DNA of 64,000 bases, taken from assembly GCF_020740795.1 (NCBI RefSeq), contig NC_067282.1:152196858-152260857 (forward strand), read 5' to 3'. The DNA is from Apus apus (Eukaryota; Chordata; Aves; Apodiformes; Apodidae). The translations under genes and the position numbers were made by a program. Below are positions 38,401 through 51,800 of this stretch, piece by piece. Within the stretch, counting starts at the first letter, position 1, and each line of letters begins with the position of its first letter. Below the pieces are notes generated by a model. It did no database searches and was not told where the DNA came from. It saw nothing but the letters and a program-made list of their open reading frames with translations.

Positions 38401-41400
38401 TTTGGAGAGGGTCAGAAGAACTGGAACGTGTTTGTCTATAGATCATACTGGGAGAAACGGGCTGTGAGCTTTCCATACGTTTGAGTTGGATGAAGAGCAC
38501 TTTACATCCCTGTATTTCAAACCACAGTAACTGCAAATATCTTCCAGTGCTTTCTGAAATACTGTAAGAATAAAACTTATTTAGCTCTCCGTGTTTCTGA
38601 GAACTGCTTCACCTATCTTTATTAAAAAGCCAAATAAAGCTGTAAGCTAGAGAAAACTTGCAGGATTTCACAACTGCTTATTCTTGTTGACCCCCCTTGG
38701 AACAAATGCTAGTCTTGCTGAGTTCCTGACTGAGTTCTGTGGGAGAATAGATGGGTGTGGATAAACCCCTACAGTGTGTGCACAGCTTCTGGGAATCCCT
38801 GCTGCTGAGCACTTGTGTTCTAGAGATTATTAACCCCATATACACTTATGTGCTTTAAAAGTGAAGGCAGCTGAGGTAGCTGAAGCCACACATAACCTCC
38901 CTGTTGGAAGCTTCATTCATCTGCTGCTGCACCTGCCATTTCAGGAGAGTTCTAGTGTTCTTTAATCTGTCTAATCCTCCAGTTCTGACACTGTTCTTTC
39001 TCAGGGTGTTAAGTTTCTCATTTATTACTTCTGTCCTTCCACAGATGCTGATGGCCCTGCTCCTCTGGAACTGCCCAACCAGTGGCTCTGGGATATCATT
39101 GATGAATTCATATACCAGGTATCTGACTATATGGCTGGGTCACCTTGGGGTGGCCTTGCCCCTAGTAGGGCTATAAACTTTGCATCTCTTCCTCATAGCT
39201 AGGATACCCTTGCAGGTCAAAAAAACTTGGGTGAGCACTGTTATTCCTGGGTCACCAGGTAGATGAAGTAGTTATAAATGCACAGATTTTTAAGTTACAT
39301 GGAGCTCTCTGGGGAGTCCTGGACTTTGGTTGGTGTTTGTTTCAGTTGCTGCTTAGGGGATCTTTTTTTAAACTCACCTTCATTTCTGCCTGATTTGTGA
39401 AGATTTTCTCTGACTGAAATCTCCTTTGATCTTAAAGACTTTATGAAGATACTTGTTCAAACTAGTTTTGTGCACTACAGTTTAGTTTGGTATTTCTTAG
39501 TCAGTAGGACCTTCATGCTTTCACTGAGAGATTGCTGACCTGATATGAAATAATGTATGGGCTAAGATCTTGCCATTAGGAGATATTTTTCCACTTACTG
39601 TTCTGAGTGCAGCAATACAGATCTGAAATGGGACGGGTTTTAGATTCCTTTCTCTGTAACTTTTTATTATAGAACTGCCTGGAATTCCTCAAGGGCAGTC
39701 TTTTCAAGCTTGGGGATGAAAAATTATGTGGGCATATGTAGAAAAAGATGTGCGTGTGTATGCAAACACGTCTTAGGACTTGGTTATTCTCTTTACTAGC
39801 TGTTCAGACAGCAAATTTGTGTGTAGTTGCCTGTCCTAATTGTCTAAGAGATCCTCCTCTGTTCTGTCTTCTAGCCTTTTCCCTCTGCACTGTATAATTT
39901 TTTCCCCTCACTGCTTTAAAGTTGATACAGTTTGCCATTTTGGTTGCCGGATAATCTCAGATTACATTATCTTTCTCATGTGACTTGTAGCTTGTTGTAA
40001 TGCATTTGTGTGATTGACTTGTAAGCTTAGTGCACCTAGCTGGTGGATTCCAAGATAGCTTTCAGTTACCGGGTCTCTGCTTTTTCCTGTAGTTCCAGTC
40101 TTTCAGCCAGTACCGCTGCAAGACAGCCAAGAAGTCTGAAGAGGAAATAGATTTCCTTCGTTCCAACCCCAAGATCTGGAACGTCCACAGTGTCCTTAAC
40201 GTGCTGCACTCTCTGGTGGACAAATCCAACATCAACCGCCAGCTGGAGGTCTATACAAGTGGAGGTGAGCTAGATGGGACGTGCCAAGCAGGACTGGTGT
40301 CTGTGCTGTGCCTTGCTTGGGTTTGGCCAAGCTTGGTTAACGTTATTTGGGAGCTGCATCAAACCCTGCATCAGTGGACAGATAGACTGGGAACAGGTTC
40401 TGTTGGCCTTTTGTGAGAAGTGCTGGTGATTACACTTGGAGCCTTTCTCCCTGTGGTTGTAAGCCTAAGAGGTGTGGAAAAGGGAGCTTGCTTCCTTGGA
40501 GGAAAGCTTCATGGTTCCTTCTCTTCTTAGGTGACCCTGAAAGCGTGGCTGGTGAATATGGTCGCCACTCCCTCTACAAGATGCTGGGCTATTTCAGTCT
40601 GGTGGGGCTGCTGCGTCTGCACTCTCTGCTGGGGGATTACTACCAAGCCATCAAGGTTCTGGAGAACATCGAGCTCAACAAGAAGGTAACACAACGGGTT
40701 TTAAAATCTCTGCTGCGTTTTCCCAAATTCCTCTGTTCAGACATGCTGGTGAATGATTGCCACGATGAATCTTCCAGCTGAGGAGCTGTTAGGAGCTGTT
40801 GTAGTTGTCAGGAGTTTGTAGTTGAATGCAGCTGGAGCTTTGGCATTAAACCAAGCCATATGATAATGCCTGATGCAGTTGCAGCACAAATGCCTAGGTT
40901 TTTAGGAGGCTGGCTGTGTTGTGCAAGGCAGTGTTGTTATCAGGAATATTATTTGAACTGTAAGCAGTAGTGCAGTAGCAGCTAGCTGAACACATAATTC
41001 CATTCTTAATCCAGTGGCTCATTCTTTTATTTTTGACTCTTTGTTCTCACTGTGCCCACTTCCACCTTGCATGTTTTTGCCCCCTAGCATTGGGTGTTGC
41101 TTGTGGTGACAGTGGCTAACAAAAGTCCAGCTGCGCCAGGGGCTTGGGCCAAGGCTTGGCACAGCTCTGTGTGTGCTGTCTGGCACAGGACGTGGAGTGA
41201 AACGGGGGAAAGGGAACTGAGCAAAGCAATACTGGGGACACTGCTAGAGTCCTCTGCTTGCAGGAAGCTGAAACTGGAAAACAGAGGAAACAGGATGATC
41301 TAATAAACAGCGAGGAAGCTGCTGCAGGGTTGGGTGGGAGGTGGGCTATCCTGAATTAATCCTCTCCTTTCTATATCTGAGACATGAGTGAAAGCAGAGG

Positions 41401-44400
41401 TGGCTGGATTCTGGGTAGCAAGCTGTTTGGATCAAAGGTGGTTGTCTCCCCTCTGACATGGTGTGTTGATCCCTTCTTCTCAGAGCATGTACTCCCGGGT
41501 GCCTGAGTGCCAGGTGACCACCTATTACTACGTGGGCTTTGCATACCTTATGATGCGGCGCTACCAGGATGCCATCCGTGTCTTTGCCAACATCCTCCTT
41601 TACATCCAGAGGACCAAGAGCATGTTTCAGAGGACAACCTACAAGTATGAGATGGTAAGGGATAGACTAGGTCTAGACTTGCTGAAAGAAAAAGCTGCTG
41701 TTGTTTTTCCTGCCCCTCTGCTGTCACCTGATAACCTACATCTAATAATCCAGCTTTATTTTCCTGGACTATGCTGGTGGTGGTGACAGGGGGTTCTTTT
41801 AACTCCTTTGCTGTTTTTGGCAATACTTTCTTTCTCATAGCTGTGTTACTAGTTCCTTCGGTTGGTCACCATACAGTGGCCTCAGCTCCATCTGCAGTCT
41901 CCTTCTAGGCAGTGTTGTTAATGAACATCAGCTGCTAATTATATTAATTATATTATTGTCAATGGTTCTTCAAACTCCGTCCTGTTTCTAGTCCAGTCCT
42001 GCATTTCAGGTTACTGCCATTGTTGGATATATTTCCATTACCAGGTAGTCATTCACAAACTGTTTTAAATCAGCATGGCTGAAACAAAGCTCTTTTCTTT
42101 TTCCACCTAAGCTGTCTCTGGTGCCCGTTTTCCCCCTGCGGCTGCTGCTGTCTCCTTTTCATCCTTGTGATTCATTTCTAACTCTCTGTGTAGCCAAATT
42201 CTGCCATACTTAATTCCATGACACTTCAAAAGTTTGGTGTGTGTTTCAGCCACACAACTGTCCATTTCATCCCACACTCTGGTAAATCTTACTTCTCAGT
42301 CTTTTCTTCACTGGCCTCCCTGATAACAGTCCCTTGCCAGGAGATGCTTGTTAAACTATCTGCTTTCATTTCTCCTCTGCACTTTTTTTTTTTTTTTCAC
42401 CAAAGCAGTCAAACCTGCTTCTGGCCATCCAGATTCTGCATGGGTTTGGATACACTTACTCTGTACTTTTCCTCTCGTGTTGCCTTCTTTTTCTTTAGTG
42501 AGAGCCTTGATACGGTGTTCAGCTCTCTTGCTTTGCCCGGAGTCGCTGCTGCTTTGTGCTGTCCCCCTTGAGCATTAGGACCATCAGTGCTCTGGGTAAA
42601 AGGATCTCTCTGGAACATGCAGCTCCCGGGTCCCTCAGGCACCATCAAGCCTGAGCACGTTGCCAAGTTAAGAGGTTCTCCTCTCTGTCCCAGATCAACA
42701 AGCAGAACGAGCAGATGCACGCGCTGCTGGCCATCGCCCTCACCATGTACCCCATGCGCATCGATGAGAGCATCCACCTGCAGCTGCGGGAGAAGTACGG
42801 GGATAAGATGCTGCGCATGCAGAAGGGTGACGCCCAGGTCTATGAGGAGCTCTTCAGTTACGCTTGCCCCAAGTTCCTCTCCCCTGTGGTGCCCAATTAC
42901 GACAACGTGCACCCCAACTACCACAAGGAGCCCTTCCTGCAGCAGCTGAAGGTCTTTGCTGATGAGGTTCAGCAGCAGGCCCAGCTCTCCACCATTCGTA
43001 GCTTCCTCAAGCTCTACACCACCATGCCTGTGGCCAAGCTGGCTGGGTTCCTGGACCTCACAGAGCAGGAGTTTCGTATTCAGTTGCTCGTCTTCAAGCA
43101 CAAGATGAAGAACCTAGTATGGACCAGCGGCATATCTGCCCTGGATGGGGAGTTCCAGTCTGCCTCTGAGGTCGACTTCTATATTGACAAGGTTGGTATC
43201 TGGCTAGGAAATTCCTTCACCTAGGAAATTTTGGAGGTGACAGCACCTAGTTTTGCTCCAGTCTGTGGGGAACATCACTTCTTTCTTGGCCATGTGAAAG
43301 GGCTTGGCTGCCCACACAGAAGTTGTAGTTCTACATAATAGGAGTATTAGTGGCTGAGCAGTGGTGGGATGCTACAGGCAGCTTTGGCAGTCATTGTACC
43401 CAGAAAACAAAGGTCCTGAATATCTTCCCCAGGACAGAGGGAACTGTTCATCTGTCTGTGTTCTCAGGATGTGAAGTTGGGTGACAAATAGTGCTGTCAG
43501 TGTCAGGAGGGATTTTCAGCTTTGCAGGTCTCTCCTTTGGTTCATAAAGTGTGTATCTTAGTCATGTTACAGGTCCACTTTTCACTGGAGCAGCATTTAG
43601 CTCTGTCTGCTCTAGGAGGAATTTTAACACAAGGTAGGGTCCTGTCACCATCCTGCCTTTGGAGCTCCATGCAGCAGGAAGCATAGGAGAATGTTTTAGG
43701 ACTTCATTTCAAGGAAGATAGCAGTGACCATTACATGTCCGGCTAGGAAGGACAATAGATTGTTCCTTGTTCTTGGTCCCTAGAGGAGACCTCTTCCTGC
43801 AAGGTCTTATTCTGTGTGTCAGCCTAGCTCTTCTAATAGATAGCATGACTCTTAGCTGCTGGTAGAGGGAAGCAGGGCATAAGTCTGGAGTGTCAAACAG
43901 CTGCAAAGAGAGACAAAAACAGGCAGAGTGTGGCAGAGCATAGGAATCAAATGCAGTGTGAGTTTGGGACCCAGCCCAGGCAAAGGTATAGGGAAGGCAG
44001 CTCACAGAGAACTGAATGGTTGCTATGGGACTAGCACAGTTCAGGTATGTGTGATGCTGAACCAGGGCTGGAGTGAAGCTCCTTTGGTTGCTCCTCAAGT
44101 TTGGCAATGCTTCCCTTCTCCCTTCTAGCACAATCCTTTTCCTGACCTTACACTGTTGCCTCCCCAGGACATGATCCACATCGCGGACACGAAGGTTGCT
44201 CGACGCTATGGGGACTTTTTCATCCGCCAGATCCACAAGTTTGAGGAGGTGAGTCCTGGGCAGGAGAACTGTGTGGCTCTGGAGAAGTGGGGCAAGCATT
44301 GGGCTGTGCAGGCCCTGGGGAGCCATGCTTGTGTGAGACAGCTGTGTGATGCCTCAGCTCTGCAAGGCACTGGGCAAAGGCAAGTGGTTTAAGCAGCAAA

Positions 44401-44722
44401 ATACCAAGATGTGAGGACTTGAGCAATACAGGGTTGCAGTACCACTGGTAGAAGTTTGCACCGTCTCCTCTTCCCACATCTTCCCCTGGTGACTTGGAGA
44501 GGAGGAAGGAATTTTACTAGTTCCCCTCCTGCTTCACACACTGCCTGCACTTGCACCAGAGCTCTTTTTGACAGTGAGTTGGAGAGGAAGGAGCCAGAGG
44601 CATTGGGTAAAGGCTGCTGAGGGGAACAACAGTGTATGTCCGTCACTGTATATTTTCCTGAACTCTGCTTTCTCTAATTCCAGCTGAATCGAACCCTGAA
44701 GAAGATGGGCCAGAGACCCTAA
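35459..44722 (+). CDS. EIF3L: EIF3L, translation initiation factor 3 subunit L
   Basis: Thirteen coding exons: 35459-35491, 35595-35643, 35751-35961, 36560-36639, 36901-36962, 38297-38366, 39045-39118, 40093-40264, 40531-40685, 41484-41654, 42694-43191, 44168-44248, 44684-44722. They encode 564 residues, the same length as human, and differ from it mainly in the first ten residues ([20 protein letters not shown]). Conserved stretches include [40 protein letters not shown] and [18 protein letters not shown]. The C-terminal PCI region runs from about residue 330 to 530 ([40 protein letters not shown]), and the end is LKKMGQRP. eIF3L is a PCI subunit of the eIF3 octameric core that loads mRNA on the 40S ribosome. 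All introns are GT-AG. I recognised no snoRNA or transposon in the introns, including the long ones at 36963-38296, 39119-40092, 41655-42693 and 43192-44167. Confidence 0.97.
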
Positions 44723-44908
44723 ACCTCGTGTGGATGCAGAGAGCGGCCTGAGCAGAAAAGTGGGTGGGAGAGATTGTTCTCTTCGTGGTGAGGGAAGGGA
44801 GCTCGGGGTTCTGGCATTTCTGGAATCTCCTGTGACTCTGAAGGTTTTTTGTACTTAAATAAGCAGACTCATTTGGCTCAAACTATCCTAGGAAGGAAAA
44901 AAACATCT

Positions 44909-44914
44909 AATAAA
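44909..44914 (+). promoter_or_regulatory. EIF3L poly(A) signal AATAAA
   Basis: A canonical AATAAA lies 187 bases after the stop codon, followed by a GT/T-rich stretch at 44921-44965 (TTTTTCTGGTGAGCG, GTACTCGTTTATTTTTCC). It gives a 3' UTR of about 200 bases. Confidence 0.8.
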
Positions 44915-44939
44915 TTAGTGGAGTTTTTCTGGTGAGCGT

Positions 44940-47925
44940 TCAGTGTCTGATGTACTCGTTTATTTTTCCTCCATGGAAGAATATAATTGTATTTGGAGAC
45001 ATGGGTGGCTGCTTGCTGTTGGTCCATGCTGTTGCAGGTAACAGTGGGGAGCAGCTCTCTTTCTTTGCTCTGTAAAGGCACTGTGCACGGTGAACAGGGA
45101 AAGCTGTGGAACCAATTAACAGGGAGAAAATTAGCTGTTCCACACTGTTTCCACAGGATATGGAAAGAGAAAAGAGATGCAAGCTAATATTCCTTTTAGC
45201 CCTTGCCCCACGCTTTGAACCTGAAGTGTAGTTGCTTTCATAGAAGGTGGCATTTTTGTCTTCCCATCCCTCTTTTTTTTAAGTTGCTATGAAGTAGAAA
45301 TGCTCCAAAGTGGATTGACAAGTTTTTAAAGGAAGGGGGAGGATTTTTTGTAAATATTCAACCAGTATTAACTTTGGTCATGTGATGAGATGTCCTTGCT
45401 GGAGGTCGTGGGTTTTTTTCAGCACAAGTGATGCCCAAATCCTGGCCCTTAATTTAATGGAGTTCAGTTTCTCCAGAAAACTCCCTGGGGGTGTTTAAAT
45501 TATTAAAGCCCTTTAAATTCTAACTTTCCCAGTTCTCCAGGCAATTTGGACTCTTCAAGGCAAACTTTCAGTGTTTGAGAAAAAACAGTTGAAAACTAGC
45601 CCTATAAAGGGGAATCAAGGACTTGTAAATACTGGGCAAGAGAATTCAAAGAATTAATTGCATCTCCTTGGCCCTCCACACCCTCTCTCCCCTCTCCTTT
45701 TGCTGTCCTTGAATTAGTTTGGTGTTTGAGTGGTAGAAACAGGTGCAAGAGAAGAACCTGTGTGTGCAATAGGAAAGCTACACAAAGCGTGCTTCATATG
45801 CCCCATCTGCTTCTTTGTACCCTTCCCTAATTCCACTGAGAGAGTGGTCCTGGTATTCCAGCCTGGCTTTGTATGCGATTCTGTTGAGAAGTCAGGAATA
45901 ATTAGGCTTTGTTGGATTGTACGTCATGTTTGAATGAGGGTCAAGTTTCTCATGTCCTAGATACTGCCCAAAAGTAAACTGTTTCCCATCACAAAGTCGT
46001 GTGGGCAGGGTACAGGCAGCACAGAGTGAGATTAAATGGGCAGCTCCTCTTGGGCTCCTTGCTGCTGCTGTTAGTGTTACATGTGCCAAGCACTTCCTAC
46101 CTCCAGTTCTGAAGAGTCTGAGGCAGCCGTATCATTAAAGAAATTAAAGGACTGAGGTGCCTCTGCATTGCAGCAGCCCATGGGAGCTACCAAGAGAATC
46201 TGCTCCTTTTCATTTCTAGGGTTGGCACTTCTGCTGGTATATGTTTACCAACAGCAGCTCCCCTCCAGCTTTCTTGTTATCCAAAGCCCAAATCTTACCC
46301 AGAACATGTGCAAGAAGAGAACCTCTGACAGGGCAGGTATCTCCACCATCGGGATCTAGATCATAGCCTAGCAAAAGAAGCCAAGGTCTGAGATTTGGTC
46401 TGATCTTAATCCATGATGGGCAAATTGGAATTTCAGGCTTTTATGGCACTTAAGTGTAATCTTCAACCCTCCAGCAGTTACAGGCTCTTCTTGGGTATGA
46501 GAATATGGTGCTGTTTGTGTGTGTCTGCCAGACCAGCTTCCAGAGGATGCACAGACACCATCAGCTGGTCTGCCTGGCTCCGTTCCTCGTGCAAGGGACT
46601 GCTGAAGGTTAACTGAGTGGGGCTGGCACTTGGTGGAACAAAGCCAGGAAGAGCTTGCAGCTCTCTCACAGGGTGGAAAGATGGGCTCAGTGAGCTGCGG
46701 TGCCTGGCACTGCTTGAAGCTGGAGGAATGCAGGGTGTTCAGCAGCATCAACAGAGCCCTGCTGCTGCTGGACAGGCCTCTGCAGGGAGGGTTTGTTACA
46801 GCTGGAGCCTTGCCTGCCACAGCAGGGCTTGGTTGGTGGAAGTGTTCCCAGGCAGTTCTGGGTAAAATGGTTTTATCAGAGGGAACCAGAGCACAGGGTT
46901 ATCTGCTCTCTGTCTCTGACCTATCCCTGATCCTGCTCTCCCTTAAGATACATCAGGAAGATACTGTCAGACAAGTCTGGGGGATCCTGAGCAGCCAGCT
47001 CAGTGGTTACAAACACAGGACAGTACTTCATTTATTTCATTTCCTTTTCCTCTACATAGTAGCTTTTCCAGTGATTTACACCACAACTTATCACAGACAC
47101 TGAGGGGGCAGGCTGTGCAAGGCATTCAGAGGGACTTTGGTTTTTACTTGTTACAGCTCAGGGCCCATGGAGTGATAGAATGTAACAGGAGGGTGCTAAG
47201 AATGAGATCAGACTGGAGAAATTAATGTTGGGTCCGTTAAAAAACAGTAACTGATTGGGCCAATAAGCCCAACATCTGTGTGATGGACCAGTCTTCCACA
47301 GAGATAGCTGTGGCAGCCCCCTTGGCCTAGTTGGAAATGGAAAAAAAAAAAAGTCTTAGCACAGTAAACTAACATGTAATGGTGTGTTTCTCCCTCCCCC
47401 CGTTATCAGACCATCACACTAAGCACGCGTGCCAGCTCTCGTGACAACCCATCTCCTCCGTGTCGCGGGTTCCTGAGATTGTATCGCACCCTTCCTCCAC
47501 TTCTTCCAGGGCTTCCTGTGAAGTGCTGCCTGCAACTTCCAAGTGTCCCCCGACTTCAAAGCCCTCCCTGGCCCTGTGCCGACTTCAGGAGCCACCTATG
47601 TCCCGCACGTACTCCGCTGTCGGATGTTTCCATGTCCTCCACAGCTCATGGCCCTAGGACTGCAGAGAACTGCTTCTGGTTAGAGCAGCCTATGTTGAAG
47701 CCTGAAGAGGATCCAGAAATTAGGCTGCCTGGTGTTTTTTTTTTTCTTTAGCTGAGGTTACACTTGAGTTCAGTGTCAACTGTTTTCAGTTCCTGCTCAT
47801 AGTCCTTCCCAGGGGCTGAGTGGAAAAAAAGTTGCAACTTTTGTTCAAGGCTTTTCTTTGAGAAGGCCAACAGCATCCTGGTTGTTATCAGAAACAGTGT
47901 GGCCAGCAGGACTAGGGAAGTGATT
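44940..47925. other. EIF3L-MICALL1 intergenic region, no gene seen
   Basis: No protein or RNA gene is recognised and no clear transposon is seen before the CR1 at the right end. There are poly(A)/poly(T) runs at 47340-47352 and 47738-47747. A long open frame at 46630-47103 has no family signature. Otherwise it is unremarkable AT-richer bird DNA. Confidence 0.5.
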
Positions 47926-48458
47926 GTCCTCGCTGTACTGGGCACTGGTGAGATGGCATCTCGAATACTGTGTTCAGTTTTGGCCCCCTCACTACAAGGA
48001 GGGCACTGAGGTGCTGGAGTGTGTCCAAAGAAGGGCAACGAAGCTGGTGAAAGGTCTGGAGCGCAGATCTTAAGAGAAGTGACTGAGGGAACTGGGGTTG
48101 TTTAGCCTGGAGAAAAGAAGGCCGAGGGGAGACCTTACTGCTCTCCACAACTACCTGAGAGGAGGTTGTAAAGAGGTGGGTGTTGGCCTTTTCTCCCAAG
48201 TGAGAAGTAATAGGACAAGAGAAAATGGCCTGAAATTGTGCTGGGGGACGTTTAGATTGGATATTGGCAACAATTTCTTTAGTGAAAGGGTTGCCAGGCA
48301 CTGGAGCAGGCTGCCCAGGGAAGAAGTGGAGTCACCACCCTGGAGGTGTTTAAAAGCCATGTAGACATGGTGCTCAGGGGCATGGTTTGCTGGTGAACTT
48401 GGCTATGCTGGGTTGGACCTTTATGTCCTTTCCCATCCTAACAGTTCTATGACTCTTA
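47926..48458 (+). mobile_element. CR1 LINE next to the MICALL1 promoter
   Basis: A plus-strand CR1 3' portion: CTCACTACAAGGAGGGCACT, GGAGAAAAGAAGGCCGAGGG, then AGGCACTGGAGCAGGCTGCC, GGTTGGACCTTTATGTCC and a final AACAGTTCTATGACTCTTA that resembles the CR1 3' terminus. The frame is interrupted, so it is older than the copies near GCAT and ANKRD54. Its 3' end touches the MICALL1 CpG island with no gap that I can see. Confidence 0.87.
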
Positions 48459-48459
48459 A

Positions 48460-48822
48460 GGGGCATCCAGGCTCCCCTGAGCGCGGGAGAGCTGCGGTGG
48501 GGGCTGGCGCGTCTCCCCAGCTTGCTGCTGCTGCCCCGCTCCCCCGGAGGCTGCCAGCCCTGCGGCCGGGCTCCCTTCGGGTCTCCCTGCCCCCCGGTTC
48601 CCAGCCCTTCCCCGCCCCTTCGGGAAGAGCCCGCGGTGCTCCCGCCGCCCCGGGGCAGCGCGCGGGCGGGCGGGGGCCGCGCTAAGCCCCGCCCCCTCCT
48701 GGGAAGCCCCACCCCCCTCCTGGTAAGCCCCGCCCCCTCCCTGGAAGCCCCGCCCCCGCGGGGCCCCGCCCCGGCCGGCCCCGCCCAGCGGGCGCGCGGC
48801 GGCGGCGGCGGCGGGCGCCCCC
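48460..48822 (+). promoter_or_regulatory. MICALL1 CpG-island promoter with tandem GC boxes
   Basis: CpG-dense DNA runs from the end of the CR1 to the ATG. Four tandem units of about 20 bases beginning AAGCCCCGCCCCCTCC start at 48684, 48704, 48725 and 48745. Each contains one Sp-type GC or CACCC box. No TATA box is present. The array lies 80-140 bases before the start codon. Confidence 0.65.
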
Positions 48823-51800
48823 ATGTCGGGCCCGCGGGGCGCGCTGCAAGCCTGGTGCCGCCGGCAGTGCCGCGGCTACCGCGGCGTGGAGATCCGCGAC
48901 CTCAGCGCCTCCTTCCGCGACGGCCTGGCCTTCTGCGCCATCCTGCACCGCCACCGGCCCGACCTCCTGTAAGGCAGCGGCGGCGCGGGGCAGGCCGCGC
49001 CGGCACCGGCCCCGGCTCCGGTCGCTCCGGGGGGGGGGGGGGAGGGGAGGGGGGGGGGGGAGGGGAGGTGCGCCCGGAGCCCCCGTTCCTGGAGGGGCTG
49101 GGCCGTCTGTGCCCCTTCGCGGCTGCCCCCGGGGCCGCTCTGCGCCAGGGGGGCTGGCAGGGAGGGACGGAGCCTCCCCTGGCAGGGACGGGGGGTTCAG
49201 GGGCAGAGAGCGCAGCAGTGGCTGCCTTGCCGCCCGAAATAACGGGCACCGGGGATGAAGGATGCTGTGTTACGGTCAGCGACCTTCTGACCCGGGCTTG
49301 GAGGCCCGTCAAGGTCAGGGTTGGCAGGAGCCGTGTGGTTTAAGGCTCGGGAGAGCAGGGAGGTGGGCTAGGTCTGGCCGCCAGCCGGGTACTGGCGCTG
49401 CCCGGTGTCCAGCTGGGAGCGGTGCTTGCCAGGGAGGAGGCAAGGTGCTGGCAGCTGGGCATGGCTGGGGGGCTTTGCCTCACTGAGAGATGGGCATTCC
49501 TCCTTCCAGAGGCCTGCCCTGCACAGAGACATTGCCTGCTGCCAAGCCCCTCCGAAACAGGCAGAGCCCTGGGCCAGGTCTCTTCTTGAATTTGCTTCCA
49601 GTTTGTCATCTGTGGATGCCACAGGGAGAGCAGGAGTTAGCAAATACCAGCAGGAGCATTAAGCCTTGCTAGCCTCCCTCAGCAAATGGCTAGGAGTTGA
49701 GCTTCCTCCATCAGCCTCCCATTTGCAGGATGGCTCTGAGGTGGAATGTGAGTTTCAAGAGGCAGCTGGTGAGTTTGGGATTGCTTGGGGGCACGGTGTC
49801 AGGCTGGAGAAACTGGCTGAGCTGCTGGAAGGAATCTGCCCCAACCTGCCGCCATAATCCTGCGCTGCTGGGAATCCTCCTCCTCTCTGCTCTAATCTTT
49901 GGTAGCCCTTGCAATCCAGGTAGGCATTGCCCCACCTTGCCATGCCTCCAAGGGTGCACGTGCTCCTTACCCATCAGCAAAGCTGGGCTGTGCGTCCCCT
50001 GTCACGTTTTGCCCTGGGACTTGTGGTTCTTCCTCTGAGGTTGCCTGAATTAACCAAATCCTCTTTTCTGAGCTGGCCCTAGGATGGTCTTTTGTCACAA
50101 CAGCAACCTCTAGCAGGCAGAGGATTGTCAGTGACTCCACGGCGGAGCTGCCGTGCCCATGAGAGGGCAAAACAGGCCTGTGCTCCTGCAAGCAGGAGCT
50201 GAACAGGTCGGCTAGAAGCCAAACTGCTGTGCTTCGGGGAGCTGCCGCAGAACCCCTGAGCGTGGTGTTTGGGAACCACCAAGAGCCGAAATCGGCCACG
50301 GCTTTGCATCACTCTGGGTCTTGAGGGAGCTGCGTGGACAAGCCGGTCCTACGTGGAATGGCTCGTTCTGACCAGACAGGATAGGGCGTCTGAAAACGTA
50401 ACCAGTCTCAAGGCTGCTGGAGGGGAAGAGGCAAATTCAGGACAGCAGTATTTGGCCATTCCTGTTTTTCTGAAATTTTAATTTATTTCTTTTTTGTAAG
50501 TGGCACAGTAACTGGGAGCTGAAAAGCAGAGGTTCAGCAAAAGCTTACGATGAACACCGCTAAAGCCACCCAATGCTTTCACATTAACCATATTTGCCAT
50601 CCCATTAAACAGCAGCCCTAAGTTGTCAGTGGGCTTAAATCTGCTCCTGGCAGATGTCCTAAATAAATTCTTCACAGGTCCTCTGCATGAGCTGTGTTGT
50701 AGAGACAAAGCCCAGGGCCTTACAAGGACATGGCATGTTGTAGAAGGATTTTCCGAGGGTGGTCAGGAGAGTAGCATCATTTCATCTGATTCCAGCTTCT
50801 TCAGCCTATCCCAATTTGGAAGTGGGAGGATCGGATCCGAGTCAGTAAATCTCCTGACAGCTGAGGAAAAGTAGTTGCCCTTCGTTTCTTCTAAAGTGCT
50901 TTCAGTCAGCCCAATAATGGGACTCGGCAGGGATCTGTGAGTGCATTTCTGATCTGGCGTGGGCTTGCTTAGTGCAAGGCTCTCCTGGCCGTGCTGCTTC
51001 CCAAAGGTTGAAGTTCCTCTGTACTCGGCTGCTTCCCCACTTCCTGCTGCTTTCCACTTGGATCACAGAGGGGAGGAATGAGCACATCCATCCACAAAAG
51101 AGATGAGCTGGAGCTCTCTGCTCTACCTGTGTGACACCACTTCTCTGGCAGTGTGAGCCTCTGGGCTTTCTGTACATGCTGTGGTGGCTGTAGGTCTCTC
51201 CTGGTTGTCTGGCCATGCCCACTGCTGTGCTGGTAGGTGACAGGCTGGGGAAGAGGCTGTCCTGAAAGCCCATACAGGCAAGTGAGGCTCAGGACGGTTT
51301 TCTGCATTTTGAACATGATTGCCTTGAGATAAGGCAGGTGGTATCAGAGGGGTGCTCCCCTGGAGAGGTTCAGAGCTCTTGCAGAGCTCTTGGAACTACT
51401 AGAGGGTTGTTGTTGTTTTGGTTTTTTTTTTTTTAAATTGATAAAAGAAGTAAACTGCAAGTGCTCAGGATCTATTGAATCCAGCTAAAGGTGTCTTAAA
51501 CTGACCACCAGGGATGAGGTCCGTACCCGTGGGACCTGTGTGTTGAACTGTGAAAGTCTCTGATTTGAGCTCTGCTGCTGTACACACCTCACCTGGTCTT
51601 ACCACCTCTCTCTCCCCACTGGGGAAAGGGGAACCCTGGGTTTAGCTTCTGACTGCGCTGTGTGATCTCAAGGCAAAACATTTAATCTCTTCTTTTCCCT
51701 TGTCAGTTAAGCTGGAAGCATCCAGGCCAACTTGACAGTGGACTGTAGGGATTACTGAGTTTGTTTGCTCAGTGCTGTAGAAATCTAAAGCATGAAATTA

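Noticed and set aside
36963-44167. EIF3L introns searched for C/D or H/ACA snoRNAs
   Set aside because: Isolated TGATGA/CTGA-like words were seen but no pair with proper spacing and terminal stem.
46630-47103. 157-codon frame between EIF3L and MICALL1
   Set aside because: No recognisable family and no CpG island or splice context.
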